A stretch of DNA of 64,000 nucleotides from Vitrella brassicaformis (lineage: Eukaryota; Sar; Vitrellaceae): the NCBI GenBank assembly GCA_001179505.1, contig CDMY01000249.1, positions 66,431 to 130,430 of the forward strand, written 5' to 3'. The first letter of the stretch is position 1. Every line of letters starts with the position of its first letter. Shown in pieces: positions 57,577 to 64,000 of this stretch. Below the pieces are notes generated by a model. That model saw only the letters and a list, made by a program, of their open reading frames with translations. It searched no databases and was not told the DNA's origin. The translations under genes and the position numbers were made by a program.

Positions 57577-57967
57577 AAGACACGTTTGAGTACTACACAC
57601 TTGTGCTGTGTACACCAAAATGTCAGAGCGACCTGATGACGCGGCTAGCGGCGCAGCACAGCAACTTCTTCCTCAGCGGTGTGTGGCGCGAGATATGGCT
57701 GTTCGACGCCATCGGGACCGACACGTTTGTGAAGCGGTGCGGCAACCTGGAAATCACTGACAGCATGCTAAGCGAAGAGTCACTCAGCCACCACAACGCC
57801 ATTATGGTACTGACTGAGACTGCCTGTGTCACTCATGATGTATCTGTGTGTGTGTGTGTGTTGTGCAGGTTGAGTTTCAGCTGCCTTGCGACCCGAGGTC
57901 AACGGTGCTGCACAAGCGTGTGCATTGGAGTGAGTGCTTCGACGTCGACCCACACATGCAGGCTTAG
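54912..57967 (+). CDS. Secreted endonuclease/exonuclease/phosphatase-fold protein with altered catalytic residues
   Basis: MTCGLFIALTLLLTRVCPAA is a signal peptide. A low-complexity N-terminal part (about 55000-55690) holds a repeated MDPG...SSGM peptide. From about 55750 the DNase I-like fold can be followed: YLRIMTFDVQMY (motif 1), SKADIVALQ (about 55975), GQVGFFSNAILIRR, GPVDIVSCHL, IPMIIAGNFNTHFND (about 56590-56640), GGITDWIYL (about 57500) and LSHHNAIMVEFQL (about 57780-57875). The family uses G-D-x-N and S-D-H as catalytic motifs; here they read GNFN and SHH, so both aspartates are missing. A Ser/Pro-rich insert of about 130 residues (56930-57390) separates them. Enzymes of this fold cut nucleic acids, phosphoinositides or sphingomyelin; this copy is probably non-catalytic or works differently. 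Ends CFDVDPHMQA-TAG. Confidence 0.75.
55590..55695 (+). repeat. Imperfect tandem repeat encoding MDPG-x-I-x-S-Q-x-TSSGM
   Basis: ATGGACCCCGGGATGATC at 55590 recurs as ATGGACCCCGGGACGATC at 55650, each followed by a CGCTTC/CACTTC...TCCGG segment, with a period of 60 bases (20 codons). Confidence 0.75.
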
Positions 57968-58739
57968 GAAGGACGGAGGGATGGATGGTAGTGCCTGTGA
58001 GAGAGAGAGAGAGAGAGAGACAGTCGTGTGAGAGATAGAATGGAGGATGGCTGAATGAGAATGACAAGTAAATAAGTGCATCGATAGGGGTCCATCCATC
58101 CATCCATCCACACACACACTCACTGCAGGCATCCATGAGGGTCAGATGCTCCGTCCTTACACATCAATGCACCCAACACATGCACACACACACACACATA
58201 CAGGTACACACGTGTGTGTCGTGAGGTCATCTACACCTCCAGCCATCGACAGACAGACAGCATGCAGCGATAGAAGGAGCATAGGAAAAGAGAGCGACAC
58301 AAGGTGAGTGACTGGCAAAAGCAAACACGCCGGCTGTGTTGTGTGTTTCGGCCAGGCATCTCTTGAAGACGGCCTCTAGCGTACACCACCACACACTGCA
58401 CCCGACCAGCACCCACCAGCATTGAAAAGCGGGCATGCACACGCACATACACAACGCATCAGCGGCCGTGTCTGTCGTCATCATCGCCTTAAATACACAC
58501 ATACACTCACGGATCCGTTCCAAAAAGTAAGTACTCTCTGTGTGCGGCTATGTGTGACCGGCAGGCCTCCACCCCCACCCCGCACGCAGCTCTCGGGGAT
58601 CACCTTGTCAGATATCCCCGGGCATCGTGTCGGGGGAAGGCGGCAGTTGGCCACACACTGGCCATACAGAATCAGCGAATAGCGAGCAATGGGAGGACAA
58701 GGAAGGAATGTGTGGACATGGGTGTGCGTATGCGTCTGT
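57968..58739. other. Intergenic region, convergent 3' ends
   Basis: Contains GA (58000-58020), CCAT (58090-58110) and CA repeats (58180-58200). No supported exon. Confidence 0.6.
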
Positions 58740-59652
58740 CTATTTGGTCTCGATGAAGCTCTTGATGCCGGTAAGCCAGTTCATGTACTCGCGTTGCTCC
58801 TGACAGACGCACACACAAGACAGGCAAGTCACACACACACAGACACACGTCATGTGGATAGGTCGTGTGTGAGTGCATGTATTGGTCTGGGTGGCTGTGT
58901 GGTGTGACCTTGTCGACGGCGCATGCATCAATAAAGTCGCAGAGCTCCTCCCCCACACCCAATGTCGCCAGCCACTCGTCCATCCGCTCCTGCATGCTCT
59001 GCAAAGCAAACCCCCATCAACGCACACACATTTGGGGTAGACATGAGCTGTCAGGCGCTGTATTGCTCAATGACTGACAGGCTCACCTCGTCAAGGTCTT
59101 CGAACTCAGGTCCGTTGTAGCTGCTGGCATTGTCCTTCTCCTCCGCAGTGGCGAAGTACTTGACGTTGCCAATCATAAACTGACAGATTACCGGATGACA
59201 TACACACCACAGCCGCAGGGATACACATGCCACACACACACGCACACGCACAGGCGCTGTGTGTGTCTTCGATGGATACCCGGTGTGATGGGTCTGTGCT
59301 GTCTGTGGTGCAGTAGAAGATGACGCCCGTGCTGTCCTTCTTCTCAACCGTAATGGAGAAGTCAGTGGGGGTGCTCTCCTCACCACCCTCGCCCTCGCCG
59401 CCCTCATCCTCCGGATTGTAAGGACTGACATGACATGACATGACGCCACACACACACACAGACACACCAGGTCCATTTATGTACGCCAACCAGCAAGGGC
59501 AGTGCCTTGTTTACGTTGAGAGCTGGAACTCGACAGAGACTTTGGTGCCGTCGACCTCCTTGGTGAGGACCATGTTGACGTCGGCAGTCTTCTCCTCAAA
59601 CTTCCACTCCTTCTTGTCCAGGAAACGCTGCACACGCACACACAGGCAGGCA

Positions 59653-59696
<44 letters not shown>

Positions 59697-60105
59697 CGGG
59701 GCACAGTGAATGCACCCCCGATGGCAGCAGCGGGTGTGCATTGCAGTGCTTGTTCCCTGCTCACCTGAATGATCGGCGGCTTCTCGTACTGTGACTTCTC
59801 GTGCGAGATCTCATTCGCCACCACCTCAGACAACTTGGACGACGCTGACAACGCCGCCACAGCACACAAACCAAACACCCGTCCGCGTGTCCGCTCTGCG
59901 CTGCGCGTGTGTCTCATCTCAGCCCTGCACTCAGCCGCCCACCCACTCACTCACCGCTGTCAGCGAAGAATCGGCACTGCACGGCAGGCAAGAGCTGCCT
60001 GCTCACCATAGATGAGTTCACCAGACGAGGCACAACCGCGCCGGCAGATGCAGGCCTCTTGCTCAGCCCACGGGCAAGCTGAGAAAGCGCAAAGCGAGTC
60101 GCCAT
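58740..60105 (-). CDS. Mitochondrial p32/MAM33-family acidic matrix protein
   Basis: The start MATRFALSQLARGLSKRPAS with VNSSMVSRQLLPAVQCRFFA looks like a mitochondrial presequence (Arg, Ser, few acids). Mature blocks follow family order: SKLSEVVANEISHEKSQYEK, FLDKKEWKFEEKTADVNMVL, TKEVDGTKVSVEFQL, a Glu/Gly-rich loop (DEGGEGEGGEEST), SYNGPEFEDLDE, LDEWLATLG-type helix GVGEELCDFIDACAVDK and the conserved end EQREYMNWLTGIKSFIETK-TAG. The family forms an acidic trimeric ring in the matrix and supports mitochondrial translation and respiration. Seven exons. It is divergent from the DNAJC21 gene with 126 bases between starts. Confidence 0.9.
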
Positions 60106-60231
60106 CGCGGGAGCGGTGCAGTGGGAGGGGAAAGAAATGCAGGGCTGCAAAGAACGAAAAGGCGCACAGAGATCTGCAAGAAGCTCGCAAGGTTAGGATT
60201 GCGATGCGTTTCACGCTTAGAAGAAAGCGTG
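60106..60231. promoter_or_regulatory. 126-base divergent promoter, p32 / DNAJC21
   Basis: Start codons of two divergent genes at 60105 (-) and 60232 (+). A/G-rich on the plus strand. One pairs mitochondrial translation support with a cytosolic ribosome-maturation co-chaperone; co-regulation is inference. Confidence 0.5.
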
Positions 60232-63167
60232 ATGAAGACGTGCTTCTATGAAGTGCTTGGCGTGGAGCCGAGAGCCACTGCCGATGAGGTATGCAGACAG
60301 ACAATCAGATGCATGGCTTGATGAACGTCCTGTCTGTCTGTGTGTCTGTGTGTTTCCGTCAGATCAAGAGCGCCTTTCGCAAGCTGGTGAGCACAGTCGA
60401 CCACAGACAACGCATCTTGTGCAATTGATTCATGTCGGTAGTCTGTTTCCTTCCTTTGATGCATCTGTCTGTCCACGCCAGGCGCTCAAGTGGCACCCTG
60501 ACAAGAACCGCGACAACCAAGAGGAGGCCACACAGGTCCGTAGACTCGCACACATAAGCATACTCCATTTCACCGGATGTGTTGCGTTGTGCATGTTGGT
60601 GTGGATGTGTGATGTGTGCTGTTATGGCCGAGCAGAAGTTCCAGGAGCTGCAGGAGGCTTATGAGACCCTCTCTGACGCACAGGAGAGAGCGTGGTACGC
60701 CACAGACAGAAACAGAGACGAGAGCAAGCCAACGACGCTCGCCGCGCGTGTGTCTGTGTGTGCGCTTGTCAGGTATGACAGCCACAAGGAGCAGATCCTC
60801 TCGGGAGGTACGTACGCTGCACACGACAGGCAGACAAACCGATGCTGCCACGATTGACTGACACGATTGCCACATCCGTTTCCCCATCTTGCCTTCTCCG
60901 CACAGGGGATGTGTCTGACGGGGGGGTCAAGGCGGCCACTCGAGTGGACATCTGGCACTACTTCACCACGACGGCCTACAAGGGGTTCGGTGACGATGGG
61001 AGTGGCTTCTACAGCGTCTACAGGGAGGTGTTCGCCAACCTGGCGGCCGAGGAAGAGGACCACCTCAGTGACGATGAAGACGAACTCGTGAGCGACCGGA
61101 TGGATGTGGCGAGGTGGTGGACTTGACGCCCTGCCCTGCCCTGCCCTTCTCTCTGTTGGTTTTTTGGTTGGTTTGTGCGTTTAGGGTGCGCCTTCTTTCG
61201 GTGACTCGCAATCGAGCTGGAAGGTAAAAAGCAGGGAGGAAGGAATGTGTCACATGAGCAACCACCACAGCCATGCATGGCGTCTGCTGTGTGCGTATGT
61301 ATGTAGGATGTGGCTGCCTTCTACACCTGGTGGAGCAACTTCGTCAGCAAGAAGCCTTTCGGATTCGCCGACCAATACAACCTCAAAGAGGTATGTAACA
61401 CACACACACACACACACACACGCACACTGCCCACTTCTCTCTCCCATGCACCATTCGCTCACCAGGCCCCCGATCGCCGCTACAGGCGGGCAATGGAGCA
61501 AGGTACGGCGACCACTAATGCAGCAACGGTCTGTCTGTCTGCCTGTCTGTCTGTCTGTGTGCAGAGAATCAGCGGTTGCGGAAGCGCGCCAAGAAGGAGT
61601 TCAACGACACTGTGAGGGCACTGGTGGCCTGGGTCAAGAAGAGGGACAAACGAGTCATTGCCAGAAGGGTACACACATCACACCACGGGCCACACGCACA
61701 CACACACACACATGCAGCGGCGCATCTGTGCTTGTGAACATTGCCTCTGTCCGTGCAGGAGTCCGAGGCAGAGCGTGAGAAGAAGGAGAAGGCCGACAAG
61801 GAGCGGGCCAAGAAGGTCGCTGAGCAAAACAAAAAGAAGCAGGTGACTGACTGACAAGGGATTCCCCCGCACACACGCCCTCATGCGCACATGTCGTCTC
61901 ACTTCTGGTCAGCGTGAGCTGGCCCGTGCGGCTGAGTTGGAGCGGTGGGCTCAGGTGGACAAGGAGAGAGAGGTGAGTGAGGTACCCTCACCACACAATG
62001 ACACACGACACAATCAAGTGGCACACCACCACACTACGGCGCCCCTTCCTTGATTGATTCATGCTCATGCAGGAGGGCGACGAGGGCAACCCCTACTCTG
62101 AGGAGTCGGAAGACGAGCAGGAGGAGGGCGTCGTCTACTTCTGCGACGTGTGCAACAAGCAGTTCGGCTCAGAGAAGACGCTGCAGTCCCACGAGCGGTC
62201 CAAGAAACACATGCAGGCCCTCGCCGCACTCAAGAGAGAGATGGAGGAAGAGGTCAGTGGGCAATCGGCACAACAGAACAGACGGCATACGGACGAATGT
62301 GCTGTTGGAGGAATGTGTGTGCGTCGTGTGTTTGTGCCGGTCGGTTGCCAGGAAGATCTGATACGCCAGGATGGTGAGCCTGCTGCGGCTGGAGAAGCGG
62401 AGAACGGTACTGATGATGCCGACGAGGGCGACCAGCAGGATGGGTGTAGTGATGACGCCGCCCCCGCCCCCAACGTGAGCAGGAAGAAGGCCAAGAAACA
62501 ACAGAGGAGACAGCAGCAGCAGCAGCAGCAGCAACCACCACCACCACCACACCACCACCACAAGAGAGGCCAAGAGCAAGACGTAGATGACGCTGACCTC
62601 GACGAGCTGCTGGAGGACGATCTAGCCGACGGCCCCTCTATGCCAGGTGTGTCTTCCTCTTACAAGAGTAAGAAGCAGCGGAAGCAGCAGCAGAAGAGGC
62701 AGCAGCAGGCCAAGATGCAACAAGAAGATGAAGAGGACAGCGATGATGAAGGACAAGACGACGAGGAGGATGAGGATGAGCCCATCGACGAGGACCTGCT
62801 GCACAGCTTCGCCAAGGCCAACATCAGGACAGATGCCCCTGCACCACCACCAGCGGCAGCAGCGGCTTCATCAGACACCAAGAACGGCTCTTTCGATGAG
62901 GGCACATCAGACCAGGGCCGCGACAAGGGAAGGAGGAAGGGCGGCGGCAAGCAGGCCAAGAGGGGCGGTGGCGACACTGCTGCTGCTGCTGCTGCAGCTT
63001 CAGCCCCAGCCCCAGCAGCGGCAGATGTGCATGAGTGTCAGGTGTGCAGTGAGCGGTTCGAGAGTCGGACCAAGCTGTTCAAGCACATCAAGGAGGTGGG
63101 CCATGCGGCGCTGAAAGAGGCGCCGCCGCAGACCAAGGGAGGGAAGGGCAAGAAGAAGGGCAAGTGA
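60232..63167 (+). CDS. DNAJC21/Jjj1-type J-domain co-chaperone
   Basis: Jjj1/DNAJC21 stimulates Hsp70 to release shuttling factors from late 60S ribosomal particles. J domain: [43 protein letters not shown] (HPD 60494-60502), [18 protein letters not shown]. Next comes the family middle region: [60 protein letters not shown] with [10 protein letters not shown], and a charged helix [19 protein letters not shown]. First zinc finger: [20 protein letters not shown] with RSKKH (about 62138). Second: [20 protein letters not shown] with VGH (about 63040). Between them are Gln, Pro, His and Asp/Glu runs, longer than in yeast. Ends with basic [13 protein letters not shown]. At least twelve exons, many very short. 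Confidence 0.92.
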
Positions 63168-64000
63168 CGCTGACGCGTGTCTGTGTGTGTGTGTGTGCGT
63201 GAGTGATGGAGGTTGGCAGTTTTGACGGTTGCTTGCTGCATTGCATCTGTTTTGACGGCTGATGGATGCTCACTGATTGAATTGAAGGAATCAATCAAAC
63301 TCATGTGTCCGTCAGCCAGCCACTGCACACATGCAGTGCACGGCACCCACACACCTATACACTTAACACATACAGATTGGTCTCATCACTCCGGCCCACC
63401 CATCCCGACAGCAACACACTTCCCCTGGTACAGCCTCACTCTCACCTAAAACAGCACAACACACACACACAGACAGACACAGACACAGAAACAGAGAGAT
63501 CATGCATTGGGGTGTAGCTCAGCGCTACAGGGGGCCACTCATTGAGTGCACGTGGGCAAGTGAAGTGCCCCCGCCTATCATGGCTGATCTGTGTTGGCTC
63601 TCTGCACGTCACGACGACCCCAAGGGCGGTGGGTTGAGTCAGTAGTCACAACACGCTCTCTCGGGGAGATACCAAGTGCAATCGGTCGACCTCTCCATTC
63701 ACACCTCCCTGTCTGTCTGCCTGCCCCGTGTGTGCGTGCCTTTCCGTTGCGTACCTGTGTTGTGTGTCGGTCGGGAAGCGACAAGTGGGCACTGCACAGC
63801 GAGCGACAAGCAGTCAGTCCATCAGATGACAACCCACCCCAGACAAAAGGACAAAAGTCAGACAGAAACAAGGAGGAGTGGCGAGAGCCAAAAATACGCT
63901 CGTCAATCATTGACGGGCAGGAACTGCCGCCATTGGGGCTTTCACACCCGCACTCGAGTGACTGCAAGCACCAGTCAGCTGGGCTCTCAGACACTCGACG
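63168..64000. other. 3' flank to window end, no gene supported
   Basis: Contains GT and CA repeats. A tRNA-like A-box stretch, GGGGTGTAGCTCAGCGC, at about 63509-63525 has no matching B box or T arm. A minus-strand open frame of 138 codons (63994-63578) is cysteine/serine-rich without domain or splice context. Confidence 0.5.

Noticed and set aside
63509-63580. tRNA-like sequence (GGGGTGTAGCTCAGCGC)
   Set aside because: Resembles a 5' acceptor and A box, but no anticodon arm, T arm or GGTTCGA-like B box follows at proper spacing, and the 3' side does not pair with the acceptor.
63578-63994. 138-codon minus-strand frame at the window end
   Set aside because: No start context, domain or splice partner; composition like surrounding non-coding DNA.

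Overview
This is an intron-rich, gene-dense eukaryotic nuclear window. Introns are short, begin GT (rarely GC), end AG and often carry long GT/CA runs. The mix of genes points to a free-living alveolate alga of the chromerid type (Vitrella-like): a thrombospondin-repeat membrane protein resembling apicomplexan surface adhesins, an ELO elongase, sphingosine-1-phosphate lyase, a selenocysteine glutathione peroxidase and an expanded kinase-ankyrin family. The organism is inferred; nothing in the window names it. Exon edges given here come from reading splice signals by eye, so gene spans run from the first to the last supported coding base.

Layout. 1-7.7 kb: ankyrin arrays followed by a kinase-ankyrin gene ending in a CAAX box (+). 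7.9-9.5 kb: end of a small coiled-coil gene (-) and a BTB/POZ gene (+). 10.0-16.2 kb: TBC-domain RabGAP-like gene (-). 16.8-18.2 kb: fatty-acid elongase (+). 19.7-22.3 kb: sphingosine-1-phosphate lyase (+). 22.9-24.6 kb: Cdc25-like phosphatase (+). 24.5-31.8 kb: broken ankyrin-kinase gene (-) split by a 5-kb retroelement with 103-bp terminal direct repeats. 32.1-33.2 kb: selenoprotein glutathione peroxidase (+) with a SECIS hairpin. 34.6-40.7 kb: TSP1/WSC membrane protein (-). 41.2-42.7 kb: dual-specificity phosphatase (-). 42.9-44.1 kb: eEF1B (+). 44.9-48.9 kb: long coiled-coil protein (-). 49.5-54.8 kb: kinase-ankyrin-kinase-ankyrin gene (-). 54.9-58.0 kb: secreted endonuclease/exonuclease/phosphatase-fold protein (+). 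58.7-60.1 kb: mitochondrial p32/MAM33 protein (-). 60.2-63.2 kb: DNAJC21/Jjj1 co-chaperone (+).

The most unusual content is the kinase-ankyrin (K-ANK) family, which occurs as intact genes, fused tandem modules and relics across the window. Most of its exons encode one ankyrin repeat of about 34 codons and start and end in phase 0, so they act as cassettes. One gene shows a three-exon unit amplified three times. Other members are truncated, interrupted by stops, interrupted by the retroelement, or partly absorbed into neighbours (the Cdc25-like tail and the region just upstream of the peroxidase). The second standout is the glutathione peroxidase, where an in-frame UGA sits at the catalytic position and a well-formed type-II SECIS lies 80 bases after the stop.
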